Of a DNA stretch of 5,976 nt, positions 1-5,833 are shown one piece after another (the first letter of the stretch is position 1; the number at the start of each line of letters is the position of its first letter). The stretch comes from an uncultured Alphaproteobacteria bacterium (GTDB lineage: Bacteria; Pseudomonadota; Alphaproteobacteria; CAAHEQ01; UBA3637). The translations under genes and the position numbers were made by a program. The stretch spans positions 1 through 5,976 of the forward strand of contig CALARE010000096.1 of the NCBI GenBank assembly GCA_937888725.1. Reading direction: 5' to 3'. Under the pieces are notes generated by a model, which worked only from the letters and a program-made list of their open reading frames with translations, did no database searches and was not told the origin of the DNA.

Positions 1-116
1 TAAGTGCTGGGGAACAACGCCAAATTATCGCTCAAAAAGTTGGCGTTAGCGTCCGCACGTTGTTTAATTTTACCCGTAAAATGAAAATTGAAGAAAAGGA
101 TAATTCGCATGCCTAG
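1..116 (+). CDS. C-terminal end of an unidentified protein with a helix-turn-helix-like tail (5' partial)
   Basis: The frame read from base 3 is open from the window edge to TAG at 114-116 and gives 37 residues. The stretch RQIIAQKVGVSVRTLFNF has the spacing of a helix-turn-helix: a helix, a turn around VGVS, then a second helix starting SVRTL. A charged tail (KIEEKDNSHA) follows. Its stop overlaps the start of the next glycosyltransferase by 8 bases, the same overlapping style as the rest of the operon, which supports it being a real coding end. The first 60 bases are about 50% GC by hand count, richer than anything downstream. The protein could be a regulator or a biosynthetic protein with a helical C-terminus; the function cannot be named from 37 residues. 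The frame choice is an inference from the overlap and the motif, since the other two frames hit stops within the segment. Confidence 0.5.
   Translation, partial: SAGEQRQIIAQKVGVSVRTLFNFTRKMKIEEKDNSHA
96..100 (+). promoter_or_regulatory. Ribosome binding site that sets the start of the first glycosyltransferase
   Basis: AAGGA lies 8 bases before the ATG at 109. It favours that ATG over an in-frame TTG at 88, which would place this motif inside the gene and has no purine-rich site of its own. The protein then starts MPRVSVLMPVY, the usual family 2 glycosyltransferase beginning. Confidence 0.7.
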
Positions 117-951
117 AGTATCGGTATTAATGCCAGTTTATAAGACGGATGAGGGGTATTTAAGAGAGGCGATAGAATCAATATTAAATCAGACATACAC
201 AGATTTTGAACTTTTGATTTTAGATGATTGCCCAGAAGATACAAGAGAAGATATTGTTACCTCATATAATGACAGTCGTATCAAATATTTTAAAAACGAG
301 AAAAACCTTGGGATTACGCCATCTCGTAATAAATTGATAGATCTTGCCAAAGGTGAGTATTTGGCAGTATTTGATCATGATGATGTTGCTTTTTTAACAC
401 GTTTTGAAGAACAAGTGCGTGTGTTAGATGCGAATCAAGAAATTGGTATTGTTGGTTGTTACACAGAAATATTGCCGAATAAAAAGGTTGTTCGCTTCCC
501 AGAACACAATGAACAAATTGAACAATATTTGATGCAAGGATGTGCTGTTCCTCATACTGGAGCTATGATACGAGCAAGTATTTTGCCGAATGATCCGTAT
601 GAGGCTGAATTTTCACCATCCGAAGATTATGCCTTATGGTGTCGATTAATTGGTAAAACAAAGTTTTATAACATTCCTCATATCTTAATGAAATATCGTA
701 TTCACGATAATAATACAACGAAAACGCAAAGTGATAAAATGTCAGCAGCTACACGTGCTATTCGCGAATTTGTGCATCGTGCACAACCAACTGTATGGAA
801 AAATGTTTGTGATTATGCACCCCATATTATTCGTTTAAAACTGTTTGGAATAATTCCTTTAGGACGTTTTAAACAAAAGGGAAATATCCGCAAAGGAATT
901 TTAAAATACTTGCCATTTATCACATTAAAAGCAAAGCAGGAGGTTAAATGA
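109..951 (+). CDS. Family 2 glycosyltransferase (GT-A fold)
   Basis: This 280-residue cytoplasmic enzyme should transfer a sugar from a nucleotide-sugar donor to a growing lipid-linked oligosaccharide. The N-terminal half is a classic GT2 domain: VSVLMPVY (4-11), the nucleotide-binding D39-D40 after the LLIL strand, NLGITPSRN (66-74), and the metal-binding DxDD-type motif D89-H-D-D92. A second conserved site, PSEDYALWCRL (170-180), carries the E172-D173 pair expected near the acceptor and catalytic base. No signal peptide or membrane segment is visible. The C-terminus is basic and contains KLFGIIPLG (244-252), which resembles the KIPVYRRK tails of two later glycosyltransferases. The gene overlaps the upstream partial gene by 8 bases and rmlA by 4 (ATGA). 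The sugar transferred cannot be deduced; rhamnose or a 3-amino-dideoxyhexose is plausible from context only. Family assignment is firm, specificity unknown. Confidence 0.93.
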   Translation: MPRVSVLMPVYKTDEGYLREAIESILNQTYTDFELLILDDCPEDTREDIVTSYNDSRIKYFKNEKNLGITPSRNKLIDLAKGEYLAVFDHDDVAFLTRFEEQVRVLDANQEIGIVGCYTEILPNKKVVRFPEHNEQIEQYLMQGCAVPHTGAMIRASILPNDPYEAEFSPSEDYALWCRLIGKTKFYNIPHILMKYRIHDNNTTKTQSDKMSAATRAIREFVHRAQPTVWKNVCDYAPHIIRLKLFGIIPLGRFKQKGNIRKGILKYLPFITLKAKQEVK

Positions 952-1835
952 AAGGAATTATTTTAGCTGGGGGTAGTGGTACGAGGCTCTATCCTTTGAC
1001 CAAAACAACATCTAAACAGCTTTTACCAGTTTACGATAAGCCTATGATTTATTATCCATTATCAACATTAATGTTGTTTGGGATTAAAGATATTTTGATT
1101 ATATCCACGCCACAAGATACGCCAAATATCGAAAAATTATTTGGTAATGGTAAAAAACTAGGCTTAACCATTCAGTATGCTATTCAAAATGAGCCAAAAG
1201 GGATTGCTCAAGCTTTTACAATTGGTGCTGATTTTATTGGGAATGAAGATGTGTGCTTGATTTTGGGTGATAATATTTTTTATATGGGAGACCAATTTCA
1301 CACATTTAGAGATGCGGTTAAAAATAATGAAGGTAAATGTGCCACGATATTTGCATACCATGTTTCAGATCCAGAGCGTTTTGGTGTGGTGGAATTTGAC
1401 AAAGATTTTAATGCTATCTCTATTGAGGAAAAACCAAAAATACCAAAATCTAATTATGCTTCGGTCGGTTTGTATTTTTATCCCGCTGATGTGGTTGAAA
1501 AAGCTCGTGGTCTTAAGCCTTCAGCGCGTGGTGAGTTAGAAATTACAGATTTGAACAATCTATATTTAAAAGAAAAAAGAATGTCGGTCGTTCCAATGCG
1601 TAGGGGGAATGCTTGGCTCGATGCGGGAACGCCAGAGAGTTTAATGGAATCGGGTGCTTTTGTGCATATTATCGAAAAAAGACAAGGATTAAAAATTGCG
1701 TGTATTGAAGAAATCGCTTATCGTCGAGGCTTTATTAATGATGAGCAAATGATGCTTTTAATCAATGAACTTAAGGATGGAAATTATAAAACATATTTGA
1801 AAAAAGTATATGAGGAATATCATGAACTTTATTAA
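948..1835 (+). CDS. rmlA: Glucose-1-phosphate thymidylyltransferase (RmlA/RfbA)
   Basis: The enzyme makes dTDP-glucose and pyrophosphate from dTTP and glucose-1-phosphate, the committed first step for dTDP-L-rhamnose and for other dTDP-6-deoxysugars. The 295-residue length is normal for the short RmlA class. Visible signatures are the nucleotide-binding loop GGSGTRL (8-14), SKQLLPVYDKPM (22-33), NEPKGIAQA (81-89), GDN with metal-binding D108 (107-109), RFGVVEF (144-150), EEKP (160-163), and WLDAGT (223-228) with the second metal aspartate D225. GDNIFYM replaces the common GDNIFYG, a minor change. The start ATG overlaps the previous stop as ATGA and is preceded by a full AGGAGG at 938-943 with a short 4-base spacer. 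The 3' end overlaps rmlC by 14 bases. In well-studied relatives dTDP-rhamnose feeds back on RmlA; nothing in the sequence addresses that here. Confidence 0.97.
   Translation: MKGIILAGGSGTRLYPLTKTTSKQLLPVYDKPMIYYPLSTLMLFGIKDILIISTPQDTPNIEKLFGNGKKLGLTIQYAIQNEPKGIAQAFTIGADFIGNEDVCLILGDNIFYMGDQFHTFRDAVKNNEGKCATIFAYHVSDPERFGVVEFDKDFNAISIEEKPKIPKSNYASVGLYFYPADVVEKARGLKPSARGELEITDLNNLYLKEKRMSVVPMRRGNAWLDAGTPESLMESGAFVHIIEKRQGLKIACIEEIAYRRGFINDEQMMLLINELKDGNYKTYLKKVYEEYHELY
1811..1816 (+). promoter_or_regulatory. Ribosome binding site that sets the rmlC start
   Basis: TGAGGA ends 5 bases before ATG 1822. An earlier in-frame ATG at 1810 overlaps this site and would add only MRNI. The 1822 start gives MNFIKTEIEGVYIIEP, the usual RmlC beginning. 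Confidence 0.65.
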
Positions 1836-2370
1836 GACAGAAATTGAGGGTGTATATATTATTGAACCCGTAATATTTGAAGATAGTCGAGGATATTTTT
1901 TTGAAAGTTATAATGAGGCCGAATTTATAAAAAATGGAATTTTAAATCGATTTGTACAAGACAATCAATCAAAGTCCTCGTACGGTGTAATTAGAGGTTT
2001 GCACTGTCAATTAGGTGAGCATTCTCAAGCAAAATTAGTCCGCGTGTTAAAGGGCAAGGTGTTGGATGTCGCTGTTGACATTCGCAAAGATTCTCCAACT
2101 TTTGGAAAGCATGTTGCGGTTGAATTATCAGCTGAAAATCAACGTCAATTATTTATTCCTCGTGGTTTTTTGCATGGTTTTTCGGTTTTGAGTGAGGAGG
2201 CTGTTTTTGCCTATAAATGTGACAATTTATATTGTAAACAAGCAGAATTTGGTATCCGCTATGACGATCCTGAAATAGGGATTGATTGGAAAATCCCTTT
2301 AGATAAAGTTGTTACATCTGAAAAAGATCGCTTAGCCAATCGGTTGGAGGATATTCCAAATGAGCGATAA
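1822..2370 (+). CDS. rmlC: dTDP-4-dehydrorhamnose 3,5-epimerase (RmlC/RfbC)
   Basis: This cupin-fold enzyme epimerises C3 and C5 of dTDP-4-keto-6-deoxy-D-glucose to give dTDP-4-keto-L-rhamnose. The length of 182 residues is typical. Family markers are FEDSRGYFFESYN (19-31), QDNQSKSSYGVIRGLH (46-61) with catalytic His61, QAKLVRVLKG (69-78), the VAVDIRKDSPTFG strand (83-95), FIPRGFLHGF (111-120) and the active-site tyrosine in AYKC (Tyr131). The segment after the catalytic histidine reads HCQ rather than the more common HYQ or HFQ; I expect this to be tolerated, since the histidine and the QAKLVRV strand remain. The gene overlaps rmlA by 14 bases and rmlD by 11, so it depends on coupled translation. 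All catalytic landmarks I know of are present, so it should be active. Confidence 0.96.
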   Translation: MNFIKTEIEGVYIIEPVIFEDSRGYFFESYNEAEFIKNGILNRFVQDNQSKSSYGVIRGLHCQLGEHSQAKLVRVLKGKVLDVAVDIRKDSPTFGKHVAVELSAENQRQLFIPRGFLHGFSVLSEEAVFAYKCDNLYCKQAEFGIRYDDPEIGIDWKIPLDKVVTSEKDRLANRLEDIPNER

Positions 2371-3190
2371 AATACTGGTAACGGGAGCTAATGGTCAGCT
2401 TGGCACAGAGTTACAAAAACTTATTCCAGATGCGATGTTTACAGATGTGAATACACTTGATATCACTGATTTTGTAGCTGTTCAAAATTTTGTGCAAAAG
2501 CATCATATTGATACGATTATTAATTGTGCGGCCTATACCGCGGTTGATAAAGCCGAAGATGATATTGCTCTTGCGCAAAAAATCAATGCAATTGGTCCTG
2601 AAAATTTAGCCAAATCTGGTTGTAAAATTATTCATATTTCAACTGATTATGTCTTTGATGGCATTAATCATAAGCCTTATTTACCAGAAGATGAAACAAA
2701 ACCGATTTCAATTTATGGTAAGACAAAACAAGCTGGAGAGGAGGCGGTTTTGAATAATGCTCATATCGCTGTTATTATTCGCACTGCTTGGTTATATTCA
2801 TCTCACGGTAACAATTTTGTAAAAACAATGCGTCGGTTAGGGGCGGAAAAAGAAAGTTTGAATGTTGTGGCTGATCAAGTTGGTAGTCCGACTTATGCGG
2901 GTGATTTGGCAAAGGCCATTGTAGATATTTTGCCACAGGTAAGTGCAAACAACAAAGGAATTTATCACTATACAAATGAAGGGGTCTGTTCTTGGTATGA
3001 TTTTGCAACAGAGATTATGGATTTATCAAAGCTTGCATGTAAGGTGAATCCCATCCCGTCATCTGCTTATCCGACAAAGGCGACTCGGCCATTTTATAGT
3101 GTATTAAGTAAAGAAAAAATTAAAAACGTGTTTAATATTGAAATTCCTCATTGGAAGGAGAGTTTAATAAAATGTCTAAAACAATTTTAG
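2360..3190 (+). CDS. rmlD: dTDP-4-dehydrorhamnose reductase (RmlD/RfbD)
   Basis: RmlD reduces dTDP-4-keto-L-rhamnose to dTDP-L-rhamnose with NAD(P)H, the last step of the pathway. The 276 residues form an extended short-chain dehydrogenase/reductase: the Rossmann glycine motif GANGQLG (9-15), NCAAYTAVDKAE (55-66), STDYVFDG (94-101) and the catalytic pair Tyr119 and Lys123 in YGKTK. Further typical blocks are RTAWLYSSHGNNFVKTM and VADQVGSPTYAGDLA, which line the active site and dimer side in characterised relatives. The start ATG has GGAGG at 2346-2350 with 9 bases between. It overlaps rmlC by 11 bases, and its own end overlaps rmlB by 19 bases, the longest overlap in the window. The protein is soluble, with no export signal. 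Assignment is secure from the motifs and the surrounding rml genes. Confidence 0.96.
   Translation: MSDKILVTGANGQLGTELQKLIPDAMFTDVNTLDITDFVAVQNFVQKHHIDTIINCAAYTAVDKAEDDIALAQKINAIGPENLAKSGCKIIHISTDYVFDGINHKPYLPEDETKPISIYGKTKQAGEEAVLNNAHIAVIIRTAWLYSSHGNNFVKTMRRLGAEKESLNVVADQVGSPTYAGDLAKAIVDILPQVSANNKGIYHYTNEGVCSWYDFATEIMDLSKLACKVNPIPSSAYPTKATRPFYSVLSKEKIKNVFNIEIPHWKESLIKCLKQF
3155..3160 (+). promoter_or_regulatory. Ribosome binding site that sets the rmlB start
   Basis: AAGGAG lies 11 bases before ATG 3172, a slightly long spacer. An in-frame TTG at 3151 is immediately upstream of this site and so cannot use it. The ATG yields MSKTILVTGGAGFIG with the Rossmann motif at the expected distance from the N-terminus. 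Confidence 0.65.
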
Positions 3191-4179
3191 TGACTGGCGG
3201 AGCTGGTTTTATTGGGTCAAACTTTGTGCCATATTTTGCAAAAAAATATCCAGAATATAAAATCATTAATTTGGATAAATTAACGTATGCAGGTAATCTT
3301 GATAATGTTAAAGAATGTGAAAATATGGCGAATTATACCTTTATTCAAGGGGATATTTGTGATATCGCATTTATAGAAAATTTATTTTTAAAATATGATA
3401 TAAGAGGCGTTATACACTTCGCTGCAGAAAGCCACGTTGACAATTCGATTTCGGGTCCTAAAGCGTTTATTGAAACGAACATATTAGGGACATTTAACCT
3501 TTTGGAAGTCGCGCGTAAACATTGGTTTGATGCACCATCAAAACCCAAAGCGGATTATAAGGATTGTCGCTTTCATCATATCTCAACGGATGAAGTTTAT
3601 GGCACGTTGGGTGATGATGGTATGTTTGAAGAAACAACCCCCTATGCGCCAAACTCGCCGTATTCTGCGAGTAAGGCGAGTTCCGACTTTTTGGTAAGAG
3701 CGTATCACCATACATATGGAATGAACGTGACCACATCAAATTGTTCCAATAATTATGGCCCCAAACAGCATAATGAAAAACTAATACCAAAAATCATCAG
3801 CAACTGTTTGGCTGAAAAGCCTTTACCAATTTATGGGAAGGGTGAAAACATCCGCGATTGGCTTTATGTGTTAGATCATTGCAAAGCGATTGATTTGATT
3901 TATCACACAGGAAAAGCTGGTGAAACCTATAATGTCGGTGGACGTAACGAGCGCAATAATATCACGATTGTAAGGAAGATTTGTGCAATTTTGGATGAAA
4001 AACATCCCCGTGCTAACGGTAAAAAATATGAAGAATTAATCACTTTTGTTCAAGATCGCGCTGGCCACGATTTTCGCTATGCCATTGATGCGACAAAATT
4101 AGAAACAGAACTTGGCTGGAAAGCTGATGAAAACTTTGACACAGGCATCGTCAAAACAGTGGAGTGGTATTTGAGATGA
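3172..4179 (+). CDS. rmlB: dTDP-glucose 4,6-dehydratase (RmlB/RfbB)
   Basis: RmlB converts dTDP-glucose to dTDP-4-keto-6-deoxy-D-glucose using tightly bound NAD+. At 335 residues it is close to the usual length. It shows GGAGFIG (9-15), LDKLTYAGN (34-42), HFAAESHVD (82-90), the catalytic triplet Thr139-Asp140-Glu141 in STDEVYG, the SDR pair Tyr164 and Lys168 in YSASK, and SNCSNNYGPKQ, GENIRDWLYVLDH and YNVGG in the substrate-binding C-terminal part. It is placed last of the four rml genes, so the order is A-C-D-B rather than the enterobacterial B-D-A-C. Its product is the branch point between rhamnose (via RmlC and RmlD) and the FdtA/QdtA-type isomerase gene near the right edge. It overlaps rmlD by 19 bases and the RgpF-like gene by 4 (ATGA). 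Confidence 0.97.
   Translation: MSKTILVTGGAGFIGSNFVPYFAKKYPEYKIINLDKLTYAGNLDNVKECENMANYTFIQGDICDIAFIENLFLKYDIRGVIHFAAESHVDNSISGPKAFIETNILGTFNLLEVARKHWFDAPSKPKADYKDCRFHHISTDEVYGTLGDDGMFEETTPYAPNSPYSASKASSDFLVRAYHHTYGMNVTTSNCSNNYGPKQHNEKLIPKIISNCLAEKPLPIYGKGENIRDWLYVLDHCKAIDLIYHTGKAGETYNVGGRNERNNITIVRKICAILDEKHPRANGKKYEELITFVQDRAGHDFRYAIDATKLETELGWKADENFDTGIVKTVEWYLR
4161..4164 (+). promoter_or_regulatory. Weak ribosome binding site for the RgpF-like gene
   Basis: GGAG lies 11 bases before ATG 4176. An in-frame GTG at 4164 overlaps this site and would add MVFE. The ATGA overlap with the rmlB stop and the MKPILVHCHIYY start support 4176. Confidence 0.5.
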
Positions 4180-5030
4180 AACCAATTTTAGTCCATTGCC
4201 ATATCTATTACCCAGAAATGTGGGCAGAACTGAGAGAATGCATTCACAATATTGAACCGCACCCATTCGAATTATTCGCTACAATGGTAGAAGAACATTC
4301 CAGCATTCAGCAGGATATTTTGACCCATTTTCCAAATGCACATATCGAAATTGTTGAAAATCGAGGATATGATGTTGGACCATTTGTGCATATCATCAAT
4401 CAAGTGAATTTAGATGATTATTCTTATGTTGTCAAATTGCATACCAAAAGGGATATGAAAAATGGTTCTTTATTAAATGATTTTGATGTATCAGGTTCTA
4501 AATGGCGTAATTATGCATTAGATTTTATATCTACTACCGACAAATTCAAATATTGCATTCAAAAATTTAATAAAGATAATAATTTAGGAATGATTTCTAA
4601 TTATCATTTGATTTGCAAAAAGGAACTGGAAGATAAAAAAGCAAAAAAAGAAGTAACCCAATTATTGAATAAACTCGGTTATCAAAATACTCATTATGGT
4701 TTTGTTGCAGGTACGATGTTTATAATAAGAGCTAAATTACTTGCACCTCTTCTACGGTTGCAATTAAATATAAAAGATTTTGATATTCCTGATAAAAAAC
4801 ATTCATCCACTCTTGCTCATACGATAGAGCGTTTATTAGGTTGTTTAGTTTTAATTGAAAAACAAAAGATATTAGATGTTTTAACACCCAAACAATATCT
4901 TATTCCAATTCAAAAATTATTACTGCACTTAAAATTTTTTGCTTTTCGAAAAAAAATAAACAGTCGAGGAATGCTAACAATAAAAATCTGCAAAATTCCA
5001 GTTTATCGAAGGAAAATACAATGCAAATAG
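4176..5030 (+). CDS. RgpF-family (rhamnan synthesis protein F) glycosyltransferase
   Basis: The 284 residues match the RgpF domain known from rhamnose-polysaccharide assembly, here as a single short domain; Streptococcus RgpF is roughly twice as long. Matching blocks are VHCHIYYPEMWAEL (6-19), ENRGYDVGPF (61-70), YVVKLHTKRD (84-93), W110-R111, LGMISN (137-142) and AGTMFIIRA (178-186). The family is linked to rhamnose transfer, which fits a position directly after the rml genes, but donor and linkage here are inferred. No membrane segment is evident. The C-terminus is basic and ends KIPVYRRKIQCK, almost the same tail as the next, unrelated protein. Base composition drops inside the gene: lines up to about 4380 are 37-40% GC by hand count, later ones 15-30%. 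Runs of A7 (4643-4649) and A8 (4949-4956) occur. It overlaps the next gene by 10 bases. Confidence 0.88.
   Translation: MKPILVHCHIYYPEMWAELRECIHNIEPHPFELFATMVEEHSSIQQDILTHFPNAHIEIVENRGYDVGPFVHIINQVNLDDYSYVVKLHTKRDMKNGSLLNDFDVSGSKWRNYALDFISTTDKFKYCIQKFNKDNNLGMISNYHLICKKELEDKKAKKEVTQLLNKLGYQNTHYGFVAGTMFIIRAKLLAPLLRLQLNIKDFDIPDKKHSSTLAHTIERLLGCLVLIEKQKILDVLTPKQYLIPIQKLLLHLKFFAFRKKINSRGMLTIKICKIPVYRRKIQCK
4980..5015 (+). repeat. Direct repeat copy 1: end of the RgpF-like gene plus ribosome binding site
   Basis: This segment matches 5780-5815 at 31 of 36 bases, exactly 800 bp apart, with an unbroken 15-base core (4992-5006). It encodes IKICKIPVYRRK, and its end, GAAGGA (5008-5013), serves as the ribosome binding site for ATG 5021. 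At protein level the similarity to the second copy extends back to about base 4935 (FF...KK...S.G.L). Confidence 0.85.
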
Positions 5031-5833
5031 TTTCAGTTGTTCGTGATTTTGAGATATATAACAAGTTGATTAAAAACAATAAATTTTATTCAACAAATAC
5101 TAATTTTATTATTTTTGACAATTCTAAAGAAAATATAACCATACCTAAAAGATATAATTCTTTTTTAGAATCATATGATTATTCAAAAGAAGATTGGTTT
5201 GTTTTTTGTCATGAAGACTGGGAAGCCAAAGAAGATTTAGAACAAAAATTATTAAATTTAAACAAAGATTGCTTGTATGGTCCTATCGGTATGTCCTTTG
5301 GTAAATTCTACAAAAAATCTGTTGCATACGGCATCATTATTCAATCAGATAAAAATGGGGATTCCCCTGTCAAATATGGTAGAAATATTGATGATAAAAA
5401 TAACCTTGTTGGAACATTTGATTGCCAATGCTTGATTGTCCATTCTTCTTTGATAAAAAAATATCATTTAAGATTTGACGAAAATTTATCTTGGGATTTA
5501 TATGTTGAAGATTTTTGCATTGCAGCAAATGAAAAACACAACATCTGTTCAAAAATACTTTTACTTAAATGTCAACATTATTCTCATGGGGCAATTACAA
5601 AAAGATTTTATGATCAATTAACCTATTTGAGAAAAAAATATAGACACTCTTTCAAAATATATTGCACAACAGTAAAAGGACACGCAATTTGTAATCCATT
5701 ATTACTTTCCCTTTATAATATCCCTTCTTTCAAACGCTTTTTTTACCAAAAGAAAACAACAAAATCTGGAAAATTGCTGATAAAAATTTTTAAAATTCCA
5801 GTTTATAGGAGGAAACATGTATCAACTGATTAA
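5021..5833 (+). CDS. Small glycosyltransferase, GT-A-like (resembles Pfam Glyco_tranf_2_5)
   Basis: This 270-residue protein is not a textbook GT2, but it follows the pattern of the short 'glycosyltransferase-like' family that has a strand ending in H-x-D. Here FVFCHEDWE (60-68) would hold the metal/nucleotide site (Asp66), LYGPIGMSFG (85-94) matches the following glycine-rich strand, GTFDCQCLIV (131-140) the next strand, and LRFDENLSWDLYVEDFCIAA (150-169) the acceptor-side helix with the acidic pair Glu163-Asp164. No signal peptide or membrane helix is visible. The tail KIPVYRRK (258-265) copies that of the preceding protein. The gene is extremely AT-rich (one counted line near 5041 is about 20% GC) and rich in A or T runs, unlike the rml genes and the downstream fdtA start, which suggests a separate origin. 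It overlaps its neighbours by 10 and 17 bases. Fold assignment is from remembered motif patterns; substrate unknown. Confidence 0.72.
   Translation: MQIVSVVRDFEIYNKLIKNNKFYSTNTNFIIFDNSKENITIPKRYNSFLESYDYSKEDWFVFCHEDWEAKEDLEQKLLNLNKDCLYGPIGMSFGKFYKKSVAYGIIIQSDKNGDSPVKYGRNIDDKNNLVGTFDCQCLIVHSSLIKKYHLRFDENLSWDLYVEDFCIAANEKHNICSKILLLKCQHYSHGAITKRFYDQLTYLRKKYRHSFKIYCTTVKGHAICNPLLLSLYNIPSFKRFFYQKKTTKSGKLLIKIFKIPVYRRKHVSTD
5780..5815 (+). repeat. Direct repeat copy 2: end of the second small glycosyltransferase plus ribosome binding site
   Basis: This is the second copy of the 4980-5015 repeat and encodes IKIFKIPVYRRK in the same frame relative to the repeat. Its end contains a full AGGAGG (5807-5812), 4 bases before ATG 5817 of the fdtA-like gene. 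Protein-level similarity to copy 1 begins at about 5738. Confidence 0.85.
5807..5812 (+). promoter_or_regulatory. Strong ribosome binding site of the fdtA/qdtA-like gene, inside the repeat
   Basis: A perfect AGGAGG sits 4 bases before ATG 5817, within the last codons of the upstream glycosyltransferase. It is stronger than the corresponding GAAGGA in repeat copy 1. Confidence 0.75.

Noticed and set aside
16..69. Intrinsic terminator at the 16-47 inverted repeat.
   Set aside because: No T-run follows the right arm, the loop is long, and the site lies within a coupled coding end.
88..108. Upstream TTG start for the first glycosyltransferase, adding seven residues (MKKRIIR).
   Set aside because: It would bury the AAGGA ribosome binding site inside the gene and has none of its own; the ATG at 109 gives the standard GT2 N-terminus.
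414..422. Haemophilus-type DNA uptake sequence (AAGTGCGTG resembles AAGTGCGGT).
   Set aside because: The match breaks at the last two bases, and I saw no exact copy of this or the Actinobacillus or Neisseria types, so it does not support a family assignment.
1267..1539. A 90-codon frame in another phase inside rmlA.
   Set aside because: It is fully contained in the strongly conserved rmlA, with no recognisable protein features.
3151..3171. TTG start for rmlB, adding seven residues (MEGEFNK).
   Set aside because: AAGGAG lies just after it and fits the ATG at 3172, which starts a normal-length RmlB.
2775..3790. Antisense open frames at 2775-3008, 3345-3548 and 3494-3790.
   Set aside because: They lie wholly inside rmlD or rmlB, show no domain pattern or convincing start site, and read as shadows of conserved genes.
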